Of a stretch of 64,000 bases of DNA, positions 26,558-35,567 are shown piece after piece. This DNA is from Planctomycetota bacterium (GTDB taxonomy: Bacteria > Planctomycetota > UBA1135 > UBA2386). The stretch covers positions 1 through 64,000 of the forward strand of contig BJHM01000002.1 of NCBI GenBank assembly GCA_014192625.1. The letters are read 5' to 3'. Made by a program: the position numbers and the translations under genes. The notes under the pieces are model-generated. The model was given only the letters and a program-made list of their open reading frames with translations, had not been told where the DNA came from and did no database searches. Numbering within the stretch: position 1 is the first letter of the stretch; each line of letters starts with the position of its first letter.

Positions 26558-27925
26558 TCAGGCGCTGGTCTTTCTCGTGCGCGAGAATTGTTCGAAGCCA
26601 CTGCCGAGCAGCAACGTCGTTAGCACGAATCCTGCGGCGAAGAGATAGGGGGCGCCGGGTGAAAGGTGGTCGTAGATCAAGCCGAAGAAAAGCGGCCCAA
26701 CGATCCGCGTGATGCCGCCGTAGGTCTGTTGTAAGCCCATGTAGAAGCCGCGGTCCGCGGGGTCGATGACTTTGGACAACAGCCCGGTCACGCAGGGAAA
26801 GGTGAACGCGGTGCCGAGCGGGATCAGGCCGACTGCGAATGCCAGTGTCGGTAGTGACTCGGCAAACGGCAGGCTGCCGAGTCCGACTGCGAGTGTGACG
26901 ATGCCAAGGCGTGAAAGTTTGGCCTCGCCGAAGCGGTCGAGCATTCGGCCGAGCAAGAGCACGCGCGCGAACACCGAGATTGCACCGAGGTAAGTCCAGA
27001 AGTAACCGACCGTCGATTCCGTGACCCCGTGCCGCATGCCAAGGAACAGACTGAGCACGACGTTGACACCTTGCTGCGAACCAATCGCGATTGCGTAGGT
27101 CCAGATCAGCCGTGAGGTCAGCGCGCGTGGGTTTGTGATCACCTGTAGTGCCGCCCGTTTGCTTGGCGCGGCGGACTTTTGCGGCCGGGTCAAACGTGTG
27201 GTGTTGGACTCGGTCAGCCAATACGCGGCGAACAGCAGGTTCAACACGCAGATGCAGGACGCAACGATGCCGGGTGCTGCATCGCCCATCACCCACACCG
27301 AGTCACCAGGGATCAGATCGACGTTGCGCAGCGAGAACGCGTAGTGGCCAATGATCGGGCCGAGGCTTACGCCGAGGTTGGTGGCGGCAGACAGCCATCC
27401 GAGAGCCTTGGCGCGATCCTCTGGCTTTGTGGTGTCGGCAACGTAGGCCTGAATCACGCCGACCGTCCCACCGCCAGCGCCTTGCACGATGCGCGATAGC
27501 GCGAGCAACCAGAGCGAATGGGCAAAGCCAAAGACGAGGTAGGCAAGCGCTGCCATCGCGAGCGCCGCGAGCAGCGCAGGTTTGCGACCTTTGCGGTCGG
27601 CGAAGCGGCCCCAAATCGGCGAGCTGATCGACTGCGTGATCGTGAAGGCGACCTGCACCAGCGCGGACAGTTGGCCAGTGTCGATGTGGTAGCTGCCCAA
27701 ATGGACACCCAGCGGCGCAAATTTGAGCACGTAGAACGGGACTAATGGCACCAGTATCAGCAGCCCAACCATGTCGACGAATGCGGTCGCCATGAGCACC
27801 AGTAGCCGTTTAGGAATCTTGCGGACCTCGATCGCAAGTGGCAGTGCCAACAACAGCACCAGGCAAGCCATGCAGGCTTGCGCGATGGGGGTCTGAAGTG
27901 GTGCGGTGATGTCAGGCGGTGGCAT
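26558..27925 (-). CDS. MFS transporter (TetA-like drug/metabolite efflux)
   Basis: 455-residue inner-membrane protein with about 12 hydrophobic segments. The motif-A loop is IWGRFADRKGRKPALLAALA after TM2, and LSRIVQGAGGGTVGVIQAYV resembles the motif-C region of drug:proton antiporters, which supports efflux. A second-half motif-A remnant is LLLGRMLDRFGEAKLSRLG. ATG 27925 (MPPPDITAPLQTP) was chosen over 27988 because the longer version adds a polar stretch. Substrate unknown; divergent from pyc by 156 bp. Confidence 0.82.
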   Translation of the reverse strand: MPPPDITAPLQTPIAQACMACLVLLLALPLAIEVRKIPKRLLVLMATAFVDMVGLLILVPLVPFYVLKFAPLGVHLGSYHIDTGQLSALVQVAFTITQSISSPIWGRFADRKGRKPALLAALAMAALAYLVFGFAHSLWLLALSRIVQGAGGGTVGVIQAYVADTTKPEDRAKALGWLSAATNLGVSLGPIIGHYAFSLRNVDLIPGDSVWVMGDAAPGIVASCICVLNLLFAAYWLTESNTTRLTRPQKSAAPSKRAALQVITNPRALTSRLIWTYAIAIGSQQGVNVVLSLFLGMRHGVTESTVGYFWTYLGAISVFARVLLLGRMLDRFGEAKLSRLGIVTLAVGLGSLPFAESLPTLAFAVGLIPLGTAFTFPCVTGLLSKVIDPADRGFYMGLQQTYGGITRIVGPLFFGLIYDHLSPGAPYLFAAGFVLTTLLLGSGFEQFSRTRKTSA

Positions 27926-28081
27926 TGAAGATTGGTTTTGGCATGAATGTGCAGGAATCGGAACCGCGTGCGGATTCCTTGCCATCAACGGTTCGTTGGC
28001 AAGGTGAAGTCGTAGCCCCTAGCTGTCGAAAATCTCGCAACTGTTGCTGCGCCACTGCTGTGTTTGGGTAAGTCATCACCT

Positions 28082-31000
28082 ATGGAGCTGCGTTCATTTC
28101 AAAAACTGCTGTGCGCCAATCGCGGTGAGATTGCGATTCGCGTCTTCCGTGCGTGCGCCGAACTTGGGATTCGCACGGTGGCGATCTTTAGTGAAGAGGA
28201 CGCAACCAATCAGCATCGTTACAAGGCGGACGAAAGCTACCTCGTTGGCAAGGGCAAGAGTCCCGTGCAGGCGTATCTCGACAGCGACGACATCTTGGCG
28301 ATCGCCAAGCGAGCCAAGGTCGATGCGATTCATCCGGGCTACGGCTTCCTGTCTGAGAACGCAGACTTCGCCGATGCCGTGCTCAAAGCCGGGATCGCGT
28401 TTATCGGCCCTTCGGGTAAAGCGATTCGTGCGATTGGCGACAAGGTTTCGGGGCGGCAGCAGGCGAGCAAGCTCGGAATCCCGACCGTGCCCGGTATCGA
28501 GTTGCCGGTCGACGAGGTGCAGGCCGTCGTTGCAGCGGAGCAGTTTTTTCGCGCGCACGGCATCAGCATCATCAAGGCGGCGCATGGCGGCGGTGGCCGT
28601 GGAATGCGGATCGTCGAGAGTCTTGCCGAGTTGCAGCAAAACCTGCGGCAAGCGCGATCCGAGTCGCTGGCCTCTTTTGGCAGCTCCGTCGTATTTCTCG
28701 AAAAGTTTCTCAAGCAAGTGCGGCACATCGAGGTGCAGGTGCTCGGCGATCTCGCGGGCAACTTGGTGCACCTGCATGAGCGCGATTGTTCGGTGCAGCG
28801 GCGACATCAGAAGGTGGTCGAGATCGCGCCGGCACCAAACCTCACCGCCAGTGTGCGGCAAAAACTGTTCTCCGACTCGTTGCAGCTCGCACGTTCCGTT
28901 GGCTACAGCAACGCCGGCACGTTTGAGTTTTTGGTCGACGGCGAACAGCACTACTTCATCGAGGTCAATCCGCGTCTGCAGGTCGAACACACGGTGACTG
29001 AGCAGGTAACCGGCATCGACCTGGTGCAGGCACAGATTCGTGTGGCGGAAGGCCATCAACTCGCCACGCCAGAAGTGGGCATCTACTCACAGGCAGAAGT
29101 AGAAACGCGTGGCTTTGCGATCCAGTGCCGCATCACAACCGAGGATGCGGCGAACGATTTTTTACCCGACACGGGCACGATCCTCGCTTACCGCGCGCCG
29201 GGTGGGTTTGGGCTGCGGCTCGATGGTGGAGATGGCCTCGCCGGTACCAAGGTCGGGGGCCATTACGACTCGTTACTGGTGAAGTGCATCACCTTCGGGC
29301 CCACGCTGGAGCAGGCGGCGCAAAAAGGGCTGCGTGCGCTGCGTGAGTTCCGCATTCGCGGCGTGAAGACCAACCTGATGTTCTTGCAGAACGTGCTGAC
29401 ACATGGCGCGTTTCTCTGCGGTCAGACTTGGACGCGCTTCATTGATGAGACGCCGGAGCTGTTTGAGTTTGCGCGCACGAAGGATCGAGCGACCAAGCTC
29501 CTGCATTACCTTGCCAACCTGGCGGTGAACGGGCACCCGACCATCAAGCAGGAGCAGCGGCCGGCATCCCTGCGCTTTGTCACGCCGGTGGTTCCGCTGG
29601 TGGATGTGGGCGCGCCGCCGCCTGGGTCGGCGACGATCCTGCGCGAGGGTGGTCCAAGCAAGATTGTCGAGTGGATCAAGCAGCACAGTCGCGCGCTGGT
29701 CACGGACACAACGATGCGCGATGCGCATCAGTCGCTGTTAGCGACGCGCGTGCGTACTCGGGACATGACGGCGATCGCAAACGCGACTGCTCATCTTGGT
29801 CACCAGTTGTTCAGCGTTGAGACCTGGGGCGGGGCTACATTTGATGTCGCGTACCGGTTTCTCGATGAGGATCCTTGGGACCGACTCGTGCAGCTCAAGC
29901 GGGCGATTCCAAACGTCATGCACCAGATGCTGCTGCGCGGTGCCAACGCGGTTGGCTACACGAGCTACCCGGACAACGTCGTCGAAGCGTTCATCGATGA
30001 AGCAGCCGAGACTGGCATCGATGTGTTTCGAATCTTCGACAGCTTGAACGACCTCGACTCGATGACGGTTGCGCACCGCCGCGTGCTGAAGACTGGCAAG
30101 GTCAGTGAGATTGCCATGTGCTACACCGGCGACGTCGACAACCCGTCGCGCACGAAGTTCTCGCTCGATTACTACGCCGATCTTGCGCGCCGCATCGAGG
30201 ACATGGGCGCGCACATTCTCTGCGTGAAGGACATGGCCGGTCTCCTGCGGCCACAGGCGGCGCGGTTGCTCATGGCCAGGTTGCTAAAGGTGACGTCGCT
30301 GCCGATCCATCTGCATACGCATGACACCTCTGGCAACGGCATCGCCACCTACATGGCTGCGATCGAGTGTGGCGTGCACATTGTCGATGTGGCACTCGCA
30401 CCGATGGCCGGCCTCACGTCGCAGCCGAGTATGAATGCGTTGATCGCAGCACTGCGCGGTTCGCCGCGCGAAACCGGTCTGACCAACAAGATCATGCAGC
30501 GGCTCGCGGACTACTGGGAAGCCGTGCGCGACTACTATCAGCCGTTCGAGTGCGGCCTCAAGAGCAGCACGTCCGAGGTCTACTTTCACGAGATCCCAGG
30601 TGGCCAGTATTCCAACCTTCGGCCGCAGGTCGCTTCACTGGGCCTGTTGCACCGATGGAGCGATGTCCGTCAGGCGTTCGCAGTGGTCAACCAGTTGTGC
30701 GGTGACATTCCCAAGGTCACGCCGTCGAGCAAGATGGTTGGCGATTTCGCGATCTTCCTAGTGCAGAACAATCTGCTGGAGGCCGGTGCGGATCTGGAAT
30801 CGAGCACCGCAGCGACCAAGCAGAAGGTGCTCGCTTTGAGCCCGCGGCTCGACTTTCCGCAGAGCGTGGTGCAGTACTTCCAAGGCCAGCTTGGCAATCC
30901 TCCAGGTGGCTTCCCCGAAGACCTGCGCAAAGCAGTGCTGAAGGGTTTGCCGGTGCTCACCGGCCGCCCCAGCGATGGTCTTCTGCCGTTCAACTTTGAG

Positions 31001-31582
31001 CAGGCAGCGCTGCATGTTGCCGCGCGCACTGGCCAACGGCCGGCAGTCCGCGATGTGATCAGCTACGCGCTCTACCCGCGGGTGATGGACGATTTCTTCA
31101 CCTTCCAGAACCAATGTGGTGACGTGTCGATCCTGCCGACGCCGGTTTATTTCTACGGCCTGCAGTTGGGACAGGAAGTGTGGGTTGAGATCGAGGCGGG
31201 CAAGACGCTCGTGCTGTTGTTGGAAGCCATCAGCGAACCCGATGCGGATGGGAATGTGACGGTGTTCTTCAAGCTGAATGGTCAGAACCGCAACGTCACG
31301 GTTCTCGATCGCTCACAGGTGAAGGAGGGGGACCTGCGTCGCAAGGCGGATCCGGCCAACTCGTGTGATGTTGGTGCGCCGATGCCGGGGCGCGTGATTG
31401 CGATCAACGCGCTTGAAGGTGCCATGGTGCAGGCCGGTGAGCCGTTGCTCACGTTGGAGGCGATGAAGATGGAAACCATCGTGCGGGCGCCGTTATCGGG
31501 CACGGTGCGTGAACTATGCACCTCATTGAAGGCCGCCGTGAAGGGTGGCGACCTGCTCGTCGTGCTCGCAGCAGTGAAGTGA
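28082..31582 (+). CDS. pyc: Pyruvate carboxylase, single-chain
   Basis: ATP- and biotin-dependent carboxylation of pyruvate to oxaloacetate (anaplerosis). 1166 residues in the standard order. Biotin carboxylase occupies about 1-450: KLLCANRGEIAIRVFRAC, the ATP loop KAAHGGGGRGMRIV, VLGDLAGNLVHLHERDCSVQ and EVNPRLQVEHTVTE. The carboxyltransferase spans about 530-830: DTTMRDAHQSLLATRVRT, ETWGGATFDVAYRFL, and the metal-binding LHTHDTSGNG. The PYC/allosteric domain follows, and the biotinyl domain ends the chain with biotin-Lys in LLTLEAMKMETI. ATG 28082 gives the family N-terminus; a TTG at 28064 is less likely. Convergent with the TSUP gene, only 17 bp apart. Confidence 0.96.
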   Translation: MELRSFQKLLCANRGEIAIRVFRACAELGIRTVAIFSEEDATNQHRYKADESYLVGKGKSPVQAYLDSDDILAIAKRAKVDAIHPGYGFLSENADFADAVLKAGIAFIGPSGKAIRAIGDKVSGRQQASKLGIPTVPGIELPVDEVQAVVAAEQFFRAHGISIIKAAHGGGGRGMRIVESLAELQQNLRQARSESLASFGSSVVFLEKFLKQVRHIEVQVLGDLAGNLVHLHERDCSVQRRHQKVVEIAPAPNLTASVRQKLFSDSLQLARSVGYSNAGTFEFLVDGEQHYFIEVNPRLQVEHTVTEQVTGIDLVQAQIRVAEGHQLATPEVGIYSQAEVETRGFAIQCRITTEDAANDFLPDTGTILAYRAPGGFGLRLDGGDGLAGTKVGGHYDSLLVKCITFGPTLEQAAQKGLRALREFRIRGVKTNLMFLQNVLTHGAFLCGQTWTRFIDETPELFEFARTKDRATKLLHYLANLAVNGHPTIKQEQRPASLRFVTPVVPLVDVGAPPPGSATILREGGPSKIVEWIKQHSRALVTDTTMRDAHQSLLATRVRTRDMTAIANATAHLGHQLFSVETWGGATFDVAYRFLDEDPWDRLVQLKRAIPNVMHQMLLRGANAVGYTSYPDNVVEAFIDEAAETGIDVFRIFDSLNDLDSMTVAHRRVLKTGKVSEIAMCYTGDVDNPSRTKFSLDYYADLARRIEDMGAHILCVKDMAGLLRPQAARLLMARLLKVTSLPIHLHTHDTSGNGIATYMAAIECGVHIVDVALAPMAGLTSQPSMNALIAALRGSPRETGLTNKIMQRLADYWEAVRDYYQPFECGLKSSTSEVYFHEIPGGQYSNLRPQVASLGLLHRWSDVRQAFAVVNQLCGDIPKVTPSSKMVGDFAIFLVQNNLLEAGADLESSTAATKQKVLALSPRLDFPQSVVQYFQGQLGNPPGGFPEDLRKAVLKGLPVLTGRPSDGLLPFNFEQAALHVAARTGQRPAVRDVISYALYPRVMDDFFTFQNQCGDVSILPTPVYFYGLQLGQEVWVEIEAGKTLVLLLEAISEPDADGNVTVFFKLNGQNRNVTVLDRSQVKEGDLRRKADPANSCDVGAPMPGRVIAINALEGAMVQAGEPLLTLEAMKMETIVRAPLSGTVRELCTSLKAAVKGGDLLVVLAAVK

Positions 31583-31599
31583 CCGCTCGCGGCGTTTGT

Positions 31600-32478
31600 T
31601 CAGGGCCGCGTGACAGGCTTGGAGCTGCACTTCGAAGCTGCGCGCAACAGCGAGATTGACGTGTAGATAATGACTGCGGCCACCAGCCACTTCACCATCT
31701 TGAGGTCCATTTCCTTCACGAGCTTCGCGGCAATATAGACCGCTGGCACTCCAGCGAGCGTCAATCCCAATGCAGCGCGCGCGTCGTAGCTGCGCAGCCG
31801 AATGAAGGGCACGCTTGCGAGTGGCATCAAGAATGCGCAGCTGCCCATCATGATCGGGAATGCGATCTTCTGGTTTAGGCCGAGCAGTGACACCATGAGG
31901 AGGCAAGGTGCATAGAGGCCGACGCCAATCGTCATCAGTGCGCCGAGCACGAAGTTGCCGAGGATGCCGATAGCGAGCAGGTAGCCACTGAGGCCTTCTG
32001 CTTCGCCGCCAGTGGGATCACCAAACTGCCGGTAGACGAGCACCGCGCAGAGGACCAACAAAGCGAGGCCGAGACCCCGTTGGATTTGCTGCCGGGGCAG
32101 GCGAGCGACGATCGGTGCGCCGAGCAGCGAGCCAGCAATGGCAGCGCCAATCATCGTGAACAGCGTCAGCGTTTCGACTTTCACGCTGTCGATGTAAAAA
32201 TAGGCCTGCAGGATTGTCGGCAAGGTGTGCCCAACATTGAGCGTGCCTGGGATGTGTTCGTCTTTGACCGTCTTGCGCGCACGCCACATCGTCGTGGTGG
32301 TCGCAAACGAGCCGATGCCAAGCGTGTCGAAGAAATCCGTGACCGCGCCTACGAACCACTGATACGGAGTTGGTCGCAGGCTGCCCAGTGTGTTGCGCAG
32401 GGCGCAAAACCAATACACAACGAAGCCTGATCCGGTGACGATGATAAGGCTCAGCAACAGGTCGACTGGCAGTGGCAT
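31600..32478 (-). CDS. TSUP-family (TauE/SafE) membrane permease
   Basis: 292 residues with about eight hydrophobic segments. The repeated half-motif of the sulfite exporter/anion permease family is seen as VGAVTDFFDTLGIGSFATTT in the first half and ALMTIGVGLYAPCLLMVSLL in the second, each followed by conserved LxxxxAxG-type stretches (IMMGSCAFLMPLASVPFIRL). Members move sulfite, sulfoacetate, taurine-derived or other small organic anions; the substrate here is unknown. Starts at ATG 32478. Confidence 0.8.
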   Translation of the reverse strand: MPLPVDLLLSLIIVTGSGFVVYWFCALRNTLGSLRPTPYQWFVGAVTDFFDTLGIGSFATTTTMWRARKTVKDEHIPGTLNVGHTLPTILQAYFYIDSVKVETLTLFTMIGAAIAGSLLGAPIVARLPRQQIQRGLGLALLVLCAVLVYRQFGDPTGGEAEGLSGYLLAIGILGNFVLGALMTIGVGLYAPCLLMVSLLGLNQKIAFPIMMGSCAFLMPLASVPFIRLRSYDARAALGLTLAGVPAVYIAAKLVKEMDLKMVKWLVAAVIIYTSISLLRAASKCSSKPVTRP

Positions 32479-32530
32479 ATGCGCAGGCTAAGAGACCTGC
32501 CAAAATCGATCCAGAGCGAGCCTTGCCGAC

Positions 32531-33841
32531 TTAGGATTCTTCTGGGAGGTCAGAAGGCAAGGCCATGCGCGCGCCTTCCGAAAGCAGGCGGCCAAGTAGT
32601 GCTGGTGAGACTTGGAGTTCTAGCAGGCAACCCAGTTCGGTGTAGTCCTCACGGATCACGGTCGCCTTGGCGCGGATCTCGTGATGCAGCCCCGCCGCAC
32701 TGTGCGGCACAAGGATGCGAACTTTGTTTTCCGCCGAGGCGATGTGCGCATGCAGCACGCCGAACATTGCCTCGAGGCCTTCGCCGGTCAATACCGACAT
32801 GGCGACGGCGGTGGGGTCCTGCTGCCACAAGGCTGCTAACTGCGCCCGGTCGGTCACCAGGTCGAGCTTGTTGAGAACGGTCAAGCGTGGCATGTCGCCA
32901 GCCCCGAGTTCTTGCAGGACTTCGTTGACTGCCTTTAGTTGATCCAGTGCTTCAAACGAACTGCCATCGACCAGCACGAGCAGCAAGTTGGCGGCCAGCG
33001 CTTCTTCGAGCGTTGCGTGGAAACTCGCCACCAGCTCATGCGGCAGCTTGCGGATGAACCCGACTGTGTCGGTGATCAGGATCGTGCGGCCGCCAGGCAG
33101 CCGCCATGGGCGCGTGCGCGTGTCGAGCGTCGAGAATAGTTTGTTCTCAGTCAGCACCCCTGCTTCGGTCAGGCGGTTCATCAAAGAGGATTTGCCAGCG
33201 TTTGTGTAGCCAACCAGCGCCACTGTGAAGAGCTCTGGCCGCGCGGCGACCTCCCTCACCTTGTGCTGTTCGATGCGCTTCATCTCGCGGGAAACCGCAG
33301 TGATGCGCGTGCGCAACATCGTGCGATCGACGTCGATTTGTTTTTCGCCGGCGCCGCCGCGCACGCCGATGCCGCCGCGTTGACGTTCGAGGTGGGTCCA
33401 TTTGCGCCGCAAGCGCGGCATCTCGTATTGCAGCGCCGCGAGTTCAACTTGATATCTAGCCTGCGGGGTGCGTGCATGCATGCCGAAGATTTGCAGGATG
33501 ATCTCGCTGCGGTCGAGCACCGGCACTTGGATCGCGGTCTCGATGTTGCGGGCCTGATTGGGTGTCAGCGAGTCGTCGCAGATGACCGCGCCAGAACGCG
33601 CGAGCTTGACGATTTCAACCAACTCGGCGAGCTTGCCAGCCCCGAGGTAGGTGTGAGGGTCCGGGTGGCGGCGGTGCTGCACCATGCAGCCAGCAACCAC
33701 GTAGTCGGCGGTGGTGGCGAGCAATTGCAACTCGTTCAGCGACTCAGCCGCGGTGCGGTTGTCGCCGTGCTCGACAATGCCGAACAACACCGCTTCCGTG
33801 CCGTGGCCGGTTTGATGCGAGTGATCGATTTCCTTGGTCAA
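32531..33841 (-). CDS. hflX: GTPase HflX
   Basis: Ribosome-associated GTPase that splits stalled or heat-damaged ribosomes. 436 residues. N-terminal HflX domain: HRRHPDPHTYLGAGKLAELV, GAVICDDSLTPNQARNIE, VLDRSEIILQIFGMHARTPQ. Linker with the RRGGIGVRG-like RQRGGIGVRGGAGEKQIDVD. G domain: G1 GYTNAGKSSLMNRL, switch region LFSTLDTRTR, G3 DTVGFIRKLPHELVASF, G4 LNKLDLV. It begins with TTG at 33839-33841, overlapping the nadB TGA (TTGA), so it is translationally coupled to nadB. Confidence 0.94.
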   Translation of the reverse strand: MTKEIDHSHQTGHGTEAVLFGIVEHGDNRTAAESLNELQLLATTADYVVAGCMVQHRRHPDPHTYLGAGKLAELVEIVKLARSGAVICDDSLTPNQARNIETAIQVPVLDRSEIILQIFGMHARTPQARYQVELAALQYEMPRLRRKWTHLERQRGGIGVRGGAGEKQIDVDRTMLRTRITAVSREMKRIEQHKVREVAARPELFTVALVGYTNAGKSSLMNRLTEAGVLTENKLFSTLDTRTRPWRLPGGRTILITDTVGFIRKLPHELVASFHATLEEALAANLLLVLVDGSSFEALDQLKAVNEVLQELGAGDMPRLTVLNKLDLVTDRAQLAALWQQDPTAVAMSVLTGEGLEAMFGVLHAHIASAENKVRILVPHSAAGLHHEIRAKATVIREDYTELGCLLELQVSPALLGRLLSEGARMALPSDLPEES

Positions 33842-35511
33842 ACTAGTAGGTCGGTTGCAGCGAAGGTCGGGCCGCGCTCGGCGACGATGCGCCCATCATC
33901 ACCACGGCGCAGGAAGATTCGATGACAGAATTCGGCATCGTTGCGCGCAGGCATGTCGTCACGGAAGTGCGTGCCACGCGACTCTTCGCGCAGCAATGCT
34001 CCCTCGGTCACCAAGGCGGCGACGGTGAGCATGTTGATCAGTTCACAGACGCGACGGCCGCCAATTGCTTCGCGCAGCAGGTAGTGGTGCCAGACGCCGA
34101 TGCGCAAACGTGCGTCGAGCAGTAAGTCGCGGTGGCGGCGCAGGCCTACCTGGCGCCACATCAGGCTCTTCAACGCATAGAGAATGTCTTCGTGGACGAT
34201 GCGCGGAGGGTTGGCTGCGGGCGGTTCTGTCGGCAGAAACCGCGGTAGATTGGCGCTTCGCTGTTGTGAGTCCGATGCCGCTGCGAGGCCGGCGGCACGA
34301 CCAAGCACTGCCCCTTCGAGCAACGAGTTAGAGGCGAGTCGGTTGGCGCCGTGCAGGCCGCTCGCGGCAGCTTCGCCAACCGCGAACAGGCCGTTCAGGG
34401 AGGTGCGGCCATGCATGTCGCTCGAGGCGCCGCCGACCATGTAGTGCGCGCCAGGGTGCACCGGGATGGGGTCTTTGCGAATGTCGATATCAAACGAACT
34501 GCAGATGCGGGCGATCGAAGGGAACAGCACGCGCGGGTCGCCGTTGACTTTGCTGAGGTCGAGGTAAACGTGGGTGTCGCCGGTGGCCAACATCCGGTCG
34601 AGAATGCAGCGGCTCACGAAGTCGCGTGGTGCGAGGTCCGCCATCGGGTGCAGACCTTGCATGAAGGCATTGCCATCGCGGTCGCGCAGCACCGCGCCGG
34701 CACCGCGGACGACTTCACTGATCAGGGAGCGCGCGGCGCCGGCGATGTAGAGCGTAGTTGGATGAAACTGGACGAACTCGCAATCAGCGAGCACCGCTCC
34801 GGCGCGAAAACACAGCGCTTGACCGTCGCCGCTGGCACCCGGTGGGTTGGTGGTCTCGCGCCAGAGTTGCCCCGCACCGCCGGTGGCAACAATGACGGTT
34901 GAAGCCTCGATCGCGAGTTCGGCCCCGTCGATCACAGCGATCGCTCCCTGGCAGTGACCTTCGTGCACGATCAGATCGCGCACGAACGCTCCGGATCGAA
35001 TCGTGATGCGCGGGTGCCGCGCAAGTGCGAGGGTCAGCGCGCGCTGGATCTCCGCTCCCGTGGCGTCGCCGTTGCTGTGCACGACGCGCGACATGCTGTG
35101 GCCGCCTTCGCGGGACAATGCGAGTCGATCTCCGTCACGATCAAAGCTTGCGCCGATCGACTGGAGCCAGCGGATGGCTTCGTGCGCACCGGCGACGACC
35201 TGAACCACCACGCTCTGCATCGCGATCCCAGCGCCCACACGCAGCGTGTCCGCTACATGCAATGCTTCGCTGTCGCCTGGCAGTTGCGGCGTGGCGATGC
35301 CGCCTTGCGCCCAAGCCGTGTTGGTCGCATCAAAGCCATCCTTCACTAAAAGGAGCACTTGCGCACCCGCGTCTGCCGCGTGCAGAGCTGCGCTGGCACC
35401 CGCCACGCCGCCGCCGATCACCAGCACATCGGTGCGCAGCAGGGGCAGGGTCCGCAGGTCAAAACCCGCGAGTGCCTTTGGGAATCGGGGCACCGAGTGA
35501 AGCAGGTCCAT
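33838..35511 (-). CDS. nadB: L-aspartate oxidase
   Basis: FAD enzyme oxidising aspartate to iminoaspartate, first step of NAD synthesis. 557 residues. N-terminal dinucleotide fold TDVLVIGGGVAGASAALHAA, TNTAWAQGGIATP, SREGGHSMSRVVHSNGDATG, EFVQFHPTTLYIAGAARSLI, GAHYMVGGASSDMHGRTSL and GLFAVGEAAASGLHGANRLA are all in place; the middle motifs distinguish it from succinate dehydrogenase flavoprotein. NadA and NadC are not in the window. The only visible operon partner is hflX, joined by the four-base overlap. Confidence 0.94.
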   Translation of the reverse strand: MDLLHSVPRFPKALAGFDLRTLPLLRTDVLVIGGGVAGASAALHAADAGAQVLLLVKDGFDATNTAWAQGGIATPQLPGDSEALHVADTLRVGAGIAMQSVVVQVVAGAHEAIRWLQSIGASFDRDGDRLALSREGGHSMSRVVHSNGDATGAEIQRALTLALARHPRITIRSGAFVRDLIVHEGHCQGAIAVIDGAELAIEASTVIVATGGAGQLWRETTNPPGASGDGQALCFRAGAVLADCEFVQFHPTTLYIAGAARSLISEVVRGAGAVLRDRDGNAFMQGLHPMADLAPRDFVSRCILDRMLATGDTHVYLDLSKVNGDPRVLFPSIARICSSFDIDIRKDPIPVHPGAHYMVGGASSDMHGRTSLNGLFAVGEAAASGLHGANRLASNSLLEGAVLGRAAGLAAASDSQQRSANLPRFLPTEPPAANPPRIVHEDILYALKSLMWRQVGLRRHRDLLLDARLRIGVWHHYLLREAIGGRRVCELINMLTVAALVTEGALLREESRGTHFRDDMPARNDAEFCHRIFLRRGDDGRIVAERGPTFAATDLLV

Positions 35512-35567
35512 GTGGAGTTACTTTGGGCGCTGGTCAGGCAGGCGCCGTAATGGACGCCGGCAGCAGA